Shown here piece after piece: positions 50,341-58,669 of a stretch of 64,000 nt of DNA. The notes below the pieces were generated by a model. That model did no database searches, was not told the DNA's origin, and worked only from the letters and a program-made list of their open reading frames with translations. Every line of letters starts with the position of its first letter. Positions within the stretch are counted from its first letter, which is position 1. This DNA is from Pseudoxanthomonas gei (GTDB lineage Bacteria > Pseudomonadota > Gammaproteobacteria > Xanthomonadales > Xanthomonadaceae). A program made the position numbers and the translations under genes. Where the stretch lies: the NCBI RefSeq assembly GCF_010119615.1, contig NZ_QOVG01000003.1, positions 248,001 to 312,000 of the forward strand, in the 5' to 3' direction.

Positions 50341-52572
50341 TCAAAACTTGATCTGGTGGGTGAACGAGATCATGCGGCCACGGCCTGCCCAGTAGTTCTG
50401 GAAGCCGGGCAGCTGCGACCAGCTGAGGATGTACTGCTTGTTGGTCAGGTTCTCGATGCCCAGCGAGAAGCGGCCGAACTTCTCGGACTGGTAGTTCACG
50501 CCCAGGTCGAGCAGGGTGTAGCCCTCGGTCTTCTCGTCGTAGCTGTAAGTGTTGCCGTCGAATTCGCGCACGTCGGAACCGCTGATGTGGCGATCCATCA
50601 ACATGGTCGCTCCCAGCGTGATATCGCCGTTGGGCACGAACTTCCAGGCCACCGACGCCGAGAACTTGTCCGGATTGATGTCCAGCACGCCCATCGGCTT
50701 GTTCAAACCGCCCGCTTGGTACCTGCCAAGCAGGTCGGCATTCCAGAACGAGGTGAAGCCACGGATGCGCGAGTACAGCGCGCTGACTTTCCATTCCTCG
50801 TTGAAGCGCCAGTCGCCGCTCAGTTCGATGCCCTTGATGCGGACGGGGGCACGGGTAAGGATGAAGTCGTTATTGACCGGGTCCACCGCCAGCGAGGTGC
50901 CGAACGGGGACTTGGAATCGTAATGCGAGCCGCTGAGCGAGCCATGCTCGCCGCGCCAGTTGAAACCGAACTCGGTGTTCTCCACCACGATGGCCTGCAG
51001 GTCGGCGATGCGGTCCACCGACTGGCCAGGCACCTGGATATTGCGCAGCGGGATACCGATGTTGGGCAGGCCGAAGCCTTCGCCATACGAACCGAATACG
51101 GACCATTCGTCGGTGATGCGCCAGATCGCGCCGAAGTTCACCAGGCCCTCGGTGTACTGCACGCCGCCGCCCTGCACGAACACGGCATTGCGATAGGCCG
51201 TGGTGGTGTAGCTGTCCACGTGCAGCTCACCGTCTTCATGGCGGTAGCCGCCGCTCAGGGTGACCGGACCCAGGTCGTAGGTCAGCTGCGCGTACGGGGC
51301 CGTGCTCGAGTACTCCATCGGCGGCACCCACAGGCGGTTGGTCAGCGCCAGGCGCTGCTGCGCCTCGTCTTCCACCAGGTCGACACCGGTACGCAATTCC
51401 AGGCCGGTAACGCCGAACAGGTCGCCGCGCGTCCATGAAGTGCGGATGCCGCGCTTCTCGGTCACGATCTCGGACTGGTCGAATATGCGCTGGGCTTCCG
51501 GCGGTGCCGGCTTGACCAGCTGCTTGTCCTCTCCGTTCTCGGGCAGGTAACGCATCGCCTGGTCCGCAAAGTAGACATCGGCGACGAAGCTGCCACCGAA
51601 CAGGTCGCTGTTGCTGTACTTCAGCGCGTACTGCAGGAAGTCGTTGAACTCGGCCTTCTGGCCGAAGATCTGGCCGCGCTCGGAGGTATTGGTGGTCGGC
51701 ACCGGGCAATAGACGGGATCGAAACGGCAGCCCTCGACCTGCTTGTAGTTTCCCTGCCCTTCGATCTTGAAGTGGCTGTAGGTAGCCTGCAGGCGCTGTT
51801 CGCCGTTCTCGCCGAAGTTGAAACCGCCCTTCAGGAAGATGTTGTCGGCCACCGAGTCTGAAACCGAACCGCTGGTGTTCATGCCGATGCGACGGCCATT
51901 GCCGTCGTAGGAAATACCACGGTCGATGCGGGAGACGCCGCCGATGAAATCGAACTCGTCGGCCAGGTAGGCGTAGTTGACGCCCAGCTTCCAGCCCGCG
52001 CTGTCGCTGCCGAACTGGGTCGAATAGCGCGAGGTCACGGTGACCTCGCTGCCCAGCTTGCTGGGCACCGTGGACAGGTAGTTGATGATGCCGCCCGCGG
52101 CGCCGATGCCTTCGGACGCGGATGGGCCGTTGATCACTTCAATGCGGCCGACCATGCCCATGTCGGTGAAGGTCGCGTTGCGGCCACCCTCGCGCAGCGG
52201 CGATCCCTGCGGAATACCGTCGAACAGGCGCAGCGCGATGCGCCCGCGCAGGGTCTCGCCGGTGTTGCTCATTGCCTGCGAGGATTCGGCATATCCGGGC
52301 ACGGTGCGCGCCAGCACGGCGGTTGCATCCTCGGTCACCAGCAGGGTGTGGGCGATTTCTTCCTTGGAAACCAGGGTGATCGCGCCGGGGATCTTGTCGA
52401 TCGCCTTGGGACTGCGCGTGCCGGTGACCACGACGCCGTCCAGGTCGACCGCCCTGGCCTTCTCTTCCTGCGGGATCGGGTCGGCCGCTGACGCTGCCTG
52501 CTGCGCATGGACGCTGGCGCTGACTGCAGCCGCCAGCAGGAAAACGCCGAATGTGGCCGGTACGTGCTTCAT
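50341..52572 (-). CDS. TonB-dependent outer-membrane receptor
   Basis: A 743-aa receptor with signal peptide (FGVFLLAAAVSASVHA), a TonB box-like VVVTGTRSPKAIDKIPGAIT, a plug (LVTEDATAVLARTVPGY, EVINGPSASEGIGAAGGIIN) and a 22-strand barrel ending in the typical aromatic HQIKF. ATG 52572 was chosen for the signal peptide. In this context it probably brings in a plant-derived oligosaccharide, not a siderophore, although barrel sequence alone cannot decide. It is followed within 14 bases by the serine hydrolase. Confidence 0.9.
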   Translation of the reverse strand: MKHVPATFGVFLLAAAVSASVHAQQAASAADPIPQEEKARAVDLDGVVVTGTRSPKAIDKIPGAITLVSKEEIAHTLLVTEDATAVLARTVPGYAESSQAMSNTGETLRGRIALRLFDGIPQGSPLREGGRNATFTDMGMVGRIEVINGPSASEGIGAAGGIINYLSTVPSKLGSEVTVTSRYSTQFGSDSAGWKLGVNYAYLADEFDFIGGVSRIDRGISYDGNGRRIGMNTSGSVSDSVADNIFLKGGFNFGENGEQRLQATYSHFKIEGQGNYKQVEGCRFDPVYCPVPTTNTSERGQIFGQKAEFNDFLQYALKYSNSDLFGGSFVADVYFADQAMRYLPENGEDKQLVKPAPPEAQRIFDQSEIVTEKRGIRTSWTRGDLFGVTGLELRTGVDLVEDEAQQRLALTNRLWVPPMEYSSTAPYAQLTYDLGPVTLSGGYRHEDGELHVDSYTTTAYRNAVFVQGGGVQYTEGLVNFGAIWRITDEWSVFGSYGEGFGLPNIGIPLRNIQVPGQSVDRIADLQAIVVENTEFGFNWRGEHGSLSGSHYDSKSPFGTSLAVDPVNNDFILTRAPVRIKGIELSGDWRFNEEWKVSALYSRIRGFTSFWNADLLGRYQAGGLNKPMGVLDINPDKFSASVAWKFVPNGDITLGATMLMDRHISGSDVREFDGNTYSYDEKTEGYTLLDLGVNYQSEKFGRFSLGIENLTNKQYILSWSQLPGFQNYWAGRGRMISFTHQIKF

Positions 52573-52892
52573 GGTGTCTGGTCTCTCTTGAAGTTCTTGT
52601 TTTTTTCCAGAGACGCGAAACAGCGCGGCTCCCCCGTTTGCCTCTGCACGTCGGCAGTTCGCATGCAATGCGACCTGCATCCCGGCCATCCCCTCGGACA
52701 CGACGTACAACCCCGGCAATGGAGCGCAGCCTAGGTGCTGGCCCCGGCGAATAGAACCGGTGGGAACTATGTTCAGAGTCTAGTTTTTGTTGCTTACGGA
52801 TCAACGACTTATGACGCGCTGCAACAAACGTCGTTGATCGAGGCGATTGGCGGGCTGATTGCAGGTGCCAGGCACCGGCGCGCCAGGGGGCG
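52573..52892. other. Leader of the TonB receptor gene
   Basis: No gene is seen. It includes a perfect 10-bp inverted repeat, GATCAACGAC (52799-52808) and GTCGTTGATC (52830-52839), 21 bases apart, in an A/T-richer stretch that probably holds the promoter. The LysR regulator ends just upstream. Confidence 0.5.
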
Positions 52893-53774
52893 CTATGCGT
52901 TGACGAGTTTCATCGCCTCACGGCTCTCTTCCAGAAACACGGTCACCAGGCGGATGCGGATGGTCGAGCGCGACCAGACGATGCCGATCTGCCGCGGCAC
53001 GCTTTCCTCTGGAAGCGCCAGACGCACCAGCTTCAATCCTTCCGGCCAGGGCTTGGCCCAGTCCGGCACCAGGGAGACACCCAGGCCGCGATCGACCATC
53101 ACCGCGATCGCATTCAGCGCGTTGAGCTCGAAACGCTCCTGTGGGGTAATGCCGACGCGCTGCAGGTATTCCTCGGCCTGGCGTCCGCCCCAATGGTTGC
53201 GGTCGTAGCGGATCAGTGGCTGGGTGGCGAGCAGTTCATGCGGGTCGCGCCCTGCCATGCCCGCCGGGGCCAGCACCACCAGCCGCTCTTCGCGCAGCAG
53301 CTGCCAGTTGCAGGTCTTGGGGAGCGTGTAGGGAGCGTGCAGCACGATCGCCGCGTCCAGCTCGCCGCCTTCCACGGCGCGGTACAGATCGGCCGAATAG
53401 CCCGGCTTGATGAACACATTGATGCCCGGGAATTTTTCCACCATCCGCGCCAGGATGTCCGGCAGCATGCCGGCCAGCGCGGTGGGACAGGCGCCCAGGC
53501 GCAACTCGCCGGAGACCGCGTTGTCATTGGCCAGGCTGCGCAGGTCGGCCACGTCGCGCAGCAGGTCGCGGCTGCGCTGCAGGATGCGTGAGCCTTCCTC
53601 GGTGACGCTGACGGTGCGGCCCGCGCGCGCGATCAACGGCGCGCCGATCTCGCGTTCCAGCGTGCGGATCTGCTGGGCCACCGCGGCCGGAGTGATGTTT
53701 AGCAGGCGCGCCGCGGCGGCCATCGAGCCACGGTCAACCACCGCCACGAAGGTCTTGAGGAATTGGGTATCCAC
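52893..53774 (-). CDS. LysR-family transcription regulator
   Basis: A 293-aa protein from GTG 53774 (VDTQFLKTFVAVV). The N-terminal winged helix is clear: GSMAAAARLLNITPAAVAQQIRTLEREIG. A substrate-binding domain follows (SGELRLGACPTALAGMLP ... VSLVPDWAKPW). A longer frame from upstream starts is not supported. It lies in line between the SSS symporter and the TonB receptor, all on the minus strand, and may control the sugar genes next to it. An inverted repeat just downstream (52799-52839) is a candidate binding site. Confidence 0.9.
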   Translation of the reverse strand: MDTQFLKTFVAVVDRGSMAAAARLLNITPAAVAQQIRTLEREIGAPLIARAGRTVSVTEEGSRILQRSRDLLRDVADLRSLANDNAVSGELRLGACPTALAGMLPDILARMVEKFPGINVFIKPGYSADLYRAVEGGELDAAIVLHAPYTLPKTCNWQLLREERLVVLAPAGMAGRDPHELLATQPLIRYDRNHWGGRQAEEYLQRVGITPQERFELNALNAIAVMVDRGLGVSLVPDWAKPWPEGLKLVRLALPEESVPRQIGIVWSRSTIRIRLVTVFLEESREAMKLVNA

Positions 53775-53902
53775 ACGGTTCTCTTGGGAAAGCAGGCAGT
53801 CATGGCTTGCCGGATCGACCGTGCAGGCACCGGCAAGGATACCCAAATCCGCGCACCGCCCTCTGCCGCACGCGGCAGAGCCCGTCGTGCCGGGCCATTT
53901 CT

Positions 53903-53973
53903 CCTTGTAGCCGAGCTTGCCCGGCTGGTTTTCGCCAAGAAGCCAGGGCAGCCGCGCAAACTCGGCTTGCAAC
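53903..53973. repeat. Diverged inverted repeat, second REP family
   Basis: TTGTAGCCGAGCTTGCCCGG and an imperfect inverse enclose a short spacer. It is related to 31647-31741 and lies between the symporter stop and the LysR start. Confidence 0.7.
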
Positions 53974-53994
53974 ATCAACCGCTGCCCATTGCTG

Positions 53995-56430
53995 TTACGC
54001 GTCGGCAGCGACGGGCTTGACGTAGTTGCTGTCGGATTTCGTATAGATGGTCAGGCCATCCAGGTCGCGGGTCGGCGCCGGGAACAGCAGGCTTGCCAGG
54101 TAGCCGATCACGATGCACAGCATGATCGAGATGGCCAGGTAGAAATACGGGTGCACCAGATCCATCGACCAGGCGATCAGGGTCAGCGCGATGCTGGCGG
54201 CCACGCCGATGGCCACGCCGGCCGAATTGGCGCGCCGGGTGAACATGCCCAGGGTGTAGGCACCCGCGAAACCACCGCCGAGCAGGCCGGCCAGTTCAAT
54301 GGACACATCGAACAGCGAATGGATGTCGAAGCGCGACAGCAGCAAGGCCACGCCGATGCCGGCCAAACCGGTGGCCACGGTGGCCAGCTCGGCGAACAGC
54401 ACGCTTTTCTTCGGGGTCGGGTCCTTGGCGAGCTTCTCGTAGAAATCCACCGAGGCCAGCGTGGCCACGCTGTTCATGATGCTGGACAGGGTGGCCATGG
54501 CCGCGGCGAAGATGCCGGCGATGATCAGCCCGGTCACGCCCATGGGCAGCTCGGCGGCGATGAACAGCGGGAAGGTCGCATCGATGGGCAGCAGCGGATT
54601 CATGCGTTCGGGATTGTTCTTGTAGTAGACGAACAGCGCCGTGCCGATGGAATAGAAGATGAAGCCGCCCGGGATCATGATCAGGGCGAAGGCCCAGATC
54701 GAGCGCCCCGCTTCCTTGTCGGACTTGGTCGACAGCGTGCGCTGCATCAGCACCTGGTCCTTGGGGAAGGTCAGCACCACGTCGAACAGGACCAGGAAGA
54801 TGAAACCCCAGACCGTGGCCTTGGTCAGGTCGAAGCTGAAGTCGAACAGCTTGGTCTTGTCGGCCGCCGCCGCGATCTGGTGGAATTCGCCGAAGCCGCC
54901 CTTCAGCGTCCAGATGATGAAGCCGATGGCGAAGATCGCCCCGCCCATCTTGACGATCACCTGCACGAAATCGGTCCAGATCACCGCCTTCATGCCACCC
55001 ATAGCGGTATAGATGATGGTGAAGCCACCCATCATCAGGATGCTCCACTCCACCCGCAGGCCGGTGATGGTGGCAATGGCCAGCGCGGGCAGGAACAGCA
55101 CCACGCTCATGCGGCTGCCGATCTGCATGACGATGCACAGCGCGCTGGCCAGCATGCGGATGGCGGGGTGGAACCGGGTCTCCAGGTACGAGAAAACCGA
55201 CATCAGGTTGAGCCGGCGCAACAGCGGCACGATCCACACCGCCACGAACATCAGCCCGATCACCGCGATCAGGTTGTTGGTCAGGTATTGCCAGTTGGTC
55301 TCGAAGGCCTTGGCCGGGATGGCGATGAAACTGATCGAACTGGTGTTGGCCGCGTACAGGCTGACGCCCGCGGCCCAGAACGGAATGCTGCGGCCACCGA
55401 CGAAGAAGTCCGAGGTCGAATTGCGCTTCTCGCGGATGTAGAAGTAGAAGCCCATGCCGAGCATGGCGCCCAGGTAGACCACGATCACGATCCAGTCCAG
55501 CCAGCGCAGCAGCAGCTTGCCGGACTGGATCTGGGTCGATTCGAAGCTGATGCCCTTGCCGTCCGCGCCGGCGCGCGCCCACAGCAGGCCGTTGTCGAAG
55601 GCCGCGGTCATGGCCACGCCACTGGCATCGGAATCGGGCAGCGACGCCCATGAGCCGGTGATGGTCTGGAAGGTCATCATGTGCGGCGTGCCAGTGCCGG
55701 GATCCACCAGATAGATCACATGCGCCTGGCCGATCGCCCGCGCCGAACCCGGGATGATCCTGCCCGGCACGCTGCCGCGATCCTGCCAGCCGGTGTCCGC
55801 GGCCCAGCGCAGGATATGTTCGCCACCGGCAGCCGGAAGGGTGATGAACACGGCGGAGGTCTGCGCGACCAGCGAGGTGGGCAGCGCGTCGCCCGGCCAT
55901 CCCGGCGACTGTTTCCACGCGGGCTTGTCGGCGCTGGTCGCCAGCGACAGCAGCGCAGCCTTTCCGGCCGGGTCAATACCGGCGAGATAAACATTGTCCG
56001 CATTGTTTGCCGCGCGCACCTGCTGCAGCGCCAGCGGTGGCGCCGGCAGCGCGGTGGCAACGGGCTGGCCGTTGGCAAGGCTCAGGCGCTCTACCGAGGC
56101 GACGGCGTCGCCCGCCCCTGCTCCGCGCAGCAGGAAGGCCCGCTGGCCATTGCCGAACACGCCTTTCAAGGCAACGGTCGACGCGGCGGGACTCCAGTGC
56201 GACAGCGTCCACTGGCCACCTTCCAGGATCCATGCCTGGTCGGCGGTGATGGCAAGCGGCTTGCCTTCCACTGCGACCAGGCCCAGCAGCGGCTCAGCGG
56301 TTGCGACTCCCGGCAGCGGCTTCGTTTCCACCCTGGACAGGCTTTCGGCACGCGTCGGCTGCGACCATGCGCAGGCCAACAGCATCGACACGGCCAGCAT
56401 GGCGCGGGCCGTTAACGTGGAATGGATCAT
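53995..56430 (-). CDS. Propeller domain fused to SSS-family Na+/solute symporter
   Basis: An 811-aa protein with two parts. A signal peptide (AMLAVSMLLACAWS) is followed by about 275 residues of short beta repeats with many small Gly/Ala motifs, which look like a kelch/beta-propeller in the periplasm. Then come about 500 residues of a sodium:solute symporter with 13 or so helices: DWIVIVVYLGAMLGMGFYFY, SLYAANTSSISFIAIPAKAF, VIVKMGGAIFAIGFIIWTL and ATLSSIMNSVATLASVDFYE, the family Na+ motif region. The start ATG overlaps the stop of the lyase gene (TGATG). Similar fusions occur with sialic-acid type transporters, but the substrate here is unknown; a uronate or sugar is likely. Confidence 0.8.
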   Translation of the reverse strand: MIHSTLTARAMLAVSMLLACAWSQPTRAESLSRVETKPLPGVATAEPLLGLVAVEGKPLAITADQAWILEGGQWTLSHWSPAASTVALKGVFGNGQRAFLLRGAGAGDAVASVERLSLANGQPVATALPAPPLALQQVRAANNADNVYLAGIDPAGKAALLSLATSADKPAWKQSPGWPGDALPTSLVAQTSAVFITLPAAGGEHILRWAADTGWQDRGSVPGRIIPGSARAIGQAHVIYLVDPGTGTPHMMTFQTITGSWASLPDSDASGVAMTAAFDNGLLWARAGADGKGISFESTQIQSGKLLLRWLDWIVIVVYLGAMLGMGFYFYIREKRNSTSDFFVGGRSIPFWAAGVSLYAANTSSISFIAIPAKAFETNWQYLTNNLIAVIGLMFVAVWIVPLLRRLNLMSVFSYLETRFHPAIRMLASALCIVMQIGSRMSVVLFLPALAIATITGLRVEWSILMMGGFTIIYTAMGGMKAVIWTDFVQVIVKMGGAIFAIGFIIWTLKGGFGEFHQIAAAADKTKLFDFSFDLTKATVWGFIFLVLFDVVLTFPKDQVLMQRTLSTKSDKEAGRSIWAFALIMIPGGFIFYSIGTALFVYYKNNPERMNPLLPIDATFPLFIAAELPMGVTGLIIAGIFAAAMATLSSIMNSVATLASVDFYEKLAKDPTPKKSVLFAELATVATGLAGIGVALLLSRFDIHSLFDVSIELAGLLGGGFAGAYTLGMFTRRANSAGVAIGVAASIALTLIAWSMDLVHPYFYLAISIMLCIVIGYLASLLFPAPTRDLDGLTIYTKSDSNYVKPVAADA

Positions 56431-57296
56431 CAAGACTGGCTCGGGCTGGAATCGACGCTGGCCAGCAGGGCCTGCGCGCGTTTCAGGAAAGGAAGGTCGA
56501 CCATGCGGCCATCGACGAGGAAGGCACCGCGGCCCGCATTGTCCGCCTGGCCTGCGGCGGCGACGATGCGCCGCGCCGCCGCGATTTCGTTGGCGTCCGG
56601 CAGGAATGCGGCGTTGGCCAGGGCCACCTGGGTTGGATGGATGCAGGTCTTGCCCACGTAACCCAGCCGCCTGGCCATTGCGGCCTCGGCCTGGAAACCT
56701 GCTGCATCCCCGATGCCTGCGAACGCCGCATCCCAGGCGAACACACCGGCTTCGGCCGCTGCCATGCGCACCGCAAACAGGGTCGAATGGACGTTGGCCG
56801 CATCGCGCCGATCGATGCCAAAAGGTTCGAAAAGATCGGCCAGGCCCACCTGCAGGCCGGCTACGCGCGGGTGCGCCGATGCGATCGCGGCAGCGTGCCG
56901 CAAGCCACGCGGTGTCTCGATGGTGAGCAGCAGACCGATGGGCCGGGTGAGCCCGTTGGCCGCTTCGGCGCGCTCCAGCATCGACACTGCTTCAAGGACC
57001 TGCTGCGCAGACTCGACCTTGGGCAGGTTGATCAGGTCGACTCCGCTGCGGGCCACTGCGTCCAGGTCGGCCTGCAGGTGCGGCGTATCCAGGGCGTTGA
57101 CCCGCACCACCATCAGCTTGGCGCTGTCGCGCACCGCAGCAGTCTGCACGAATGCCGCGACCTGCTCGCGTGCCTCCTGCTTGCGGGATTCGGGAACCGA
57201 ATCCTCCAGGTCCAGGCTCAGCGCATCGGCTTCGCCCGCCAGGGCCTTGGCGAACAGTTCCGGACGCACCCCCGGGACGAACAGCTTGCTACGCAT
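56430..57296 (-). CDS. HpcH/HpaI (CitE-like) aldolase/lyase
   Basis: A 288-aa protein of the CitE/HpcH fold: RSKLFVPGVRPELFAKALAG, SLDLEDSVPESRKQEAR (metal and CoA region), LPKVESAQQV, LLLTIETPRGL with the conserved Glu, LQVGLADLFEP and CIHPTQVALANAAFLP. Members split CoA thioesters or 2-keto-4-hydroxy acids; here an aldolase for a sugar-acid product is possible. Overlaps the symporter start. ATG 57296 gives the family N-terminus. Confidence 0.86.
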   Translation of the reverse strand: MRSKLFVPGVRPELFAKALAGEADALSLDLEDSVPESRKQEAREQVAAFVQTAAVRDSAKLMVVRVNALDTPHLQADLDAVARSGVDLINLPKVESAQQVLEAVSMLERAEAANGLTRPIGLLLTIETPRGLRHAAAIASAHPRVAGLQVGLADLFEPFGIDRRDAANVHSTLFAVRMAAAEAGVFAWDAAFAGIGDAAGFQAEAAMARRLGYVGKTCIHPTQVALANAAFLPDANEIAAARRIVAAAGQADNAGRGAFLVDGRMVDLPFLKRAQALLASVDSSPSQS

Positions 57297-57407
57297 GGAC
57301 CATGCTCTTCATGGCGCGCAGTGTGAGCGATACGGAAGCAAAGAAAAGTCCTTGGCGCCATATTCAGAAGCAACTTTAAATTTTGAGTGCATGCCTCGCT
57401 TGCGCGC

Positions 57408-58427
57408 TTAGCGACGTACGTCGAAGCTCTTTTCACTCAGAAATGCGGCGACTTCATCCACTCCGACCAGATTGAAGTCACCAGCGATCGAATGCTTGAG
57501 GCAGGCCGCGGCCAGACCGAAATGCAGGCCATCGGCCGCGGCCATGCCGGCGATCTCGCCGTGCAGGACCCCGGCGGCGAAGGCATCACCGGTACCGATG
57601 CGGTCGACGATCGCGGCCAGCTCGTAGGCAGGCGTTACCTGGCTGCTGCCATCGCGCCAGGCATCGAGGGCGGACAGCTGGTGATGGTCCACGCTGCGCT
57701 GCACGCGATGGGTGGCCGCCATCCTTCGCAAATGCGGAAAGGCATCGAACGCAGCGCGGGCACCCGCCTGGAAGCGCTCTTCGTAGGAGGCTTGGCGGAA
57801 AGGCTTGCCCAGCACGACCTCGATGTCGCGGTGGCTGGCGAACAGGAGGTCGGCTTCGGCCATGACCTGACGCAGGATTCCTGCGGCATCGCCCTGCCAC
57901 GCCTCCCACAGCTTGGGACGGAAATTGCCGTCGAAAGACACTTTGACGCCGGCCTGTCGTGCCGCCCGCACGGCGCGCAGGGTGCCGTCAGCCGCTGCTT
58001 GTCCCAGGGCAGGGCTGACGCCGGACACGTGCAGCCAGTCGGCCCCCGCCAGCAATGCGGCCCAGTCATGGACGCCACCCCCCGAGCGCGCGAAAGCGGA
58101 ATCGGCACGGTCGTAAACAACCTCGCTCGGGCGTTGCATGGCTCCCGGTGTCAAAAAGTACAAACCCATGCGTCCCGGCGCGGTTTGCATGCTGGACGTG
58201 CCGACACCATGGCGTCGCAATTCGCCCGTGGCCGAGTCGCCCAGCCCGTTGGCGGCAACCGCCCCGACCATCTCGGCGCGATGGCCAAGGTGCGCCAGCG
58301 ACACCGCCACGTTGGCTTCCGCACCCCCCGTGCAGACCTCCAGCAGCGGGGATTGCAGCAATAACTGGCGTGCCGGCGCAGCCAGGCGCAGTAGCAACTC
58401 TCCGAAACAGACCACGTGTCCCCGCAT
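57408..58427 (-). CDS. kdgK: PfkB-family kinase, probable 2-keto-3-deoxygluconate kinase
   Basis: A 339-aa protein starting at ATG 58427, seven bases after GGAG. PfkB features: VCFGELLLRL, TGGAEANVAVSLAHLG, FDGNFRPKLWEAW and the catalytic RIGTGDAFAAGVL. The KDG-kinase-type GELLLR opening and FDGNFRP are typical of that branch. KDG is the product of pectin and alginate breakdown, which fits the neighbouring pectate-lyase-like gene and TonB receptors. It is divergent from the large receptor gene across 242 bases. Confidence 0.82.
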   Translation of the reverse strand: MRGHVVCFGELLLRLAAPARQLLLQSPLLEVCTGGAEANVAVSLAHLGHRAEMVGAVAANGLGDSATGELRRHGVGTSSMQTAPGRMGLYFLTPGAMQRPSEVVYDRADSAFARSGGGVHDWAALLAGADWLHVSGVSPALGQAAADGTLRAVRAARQAGVKVSFDGNFRPKLWEAWQGDAAGILRQVMAEADLLFASHRDIEVVLGKPFRQASYEERFQAGARAAFDAFPHLRRMAATHRVQRSVDHHQLSALDAWRDGSSQVTPAYELAAIVDRIGTGDAFAAGVLHGEIAGMAAADGLHFGLAAACLKHSIAGDFNLVGVDEVAAFLSEKSFDVRR

Positions 58428-58555
58428 GCCATCACTCCATTTTTTTGCCGTCGGCGCCGTGGTCATTGGACTGCGGCATTGGTTGTCCCGGGACACACGA
58501 TAACGCCCCGGAACCAATAGTTGTTGTTGCACTGCACACTCTGTTACGGTTTTTT

Positions 58556-58570
58556 TGACCAGCGGTGTCA
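58556..58570. promoter_or_regulatory. Small palindrome in the kdgK/receptor divergent region
   Basis: TGAC-CAGCGGT-GTCA is an imperfect palindrome after a T-run, nearly midway between the two start codons. It could be an operator for the sugar-acid regulator, but other words in this 242-base region are equally possible and no known motif is matched. Confidence 0.25.
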
Positions 58571-58669
58571 TTTTGCTTCTGGACCATGCCGAAAGGTGAC
58601 GAAAACCCGATATTTCCAACGCCAGAAACCGCCGTCAGAGCGATCATGTGCCCTTGAGGAGGGGAACCC

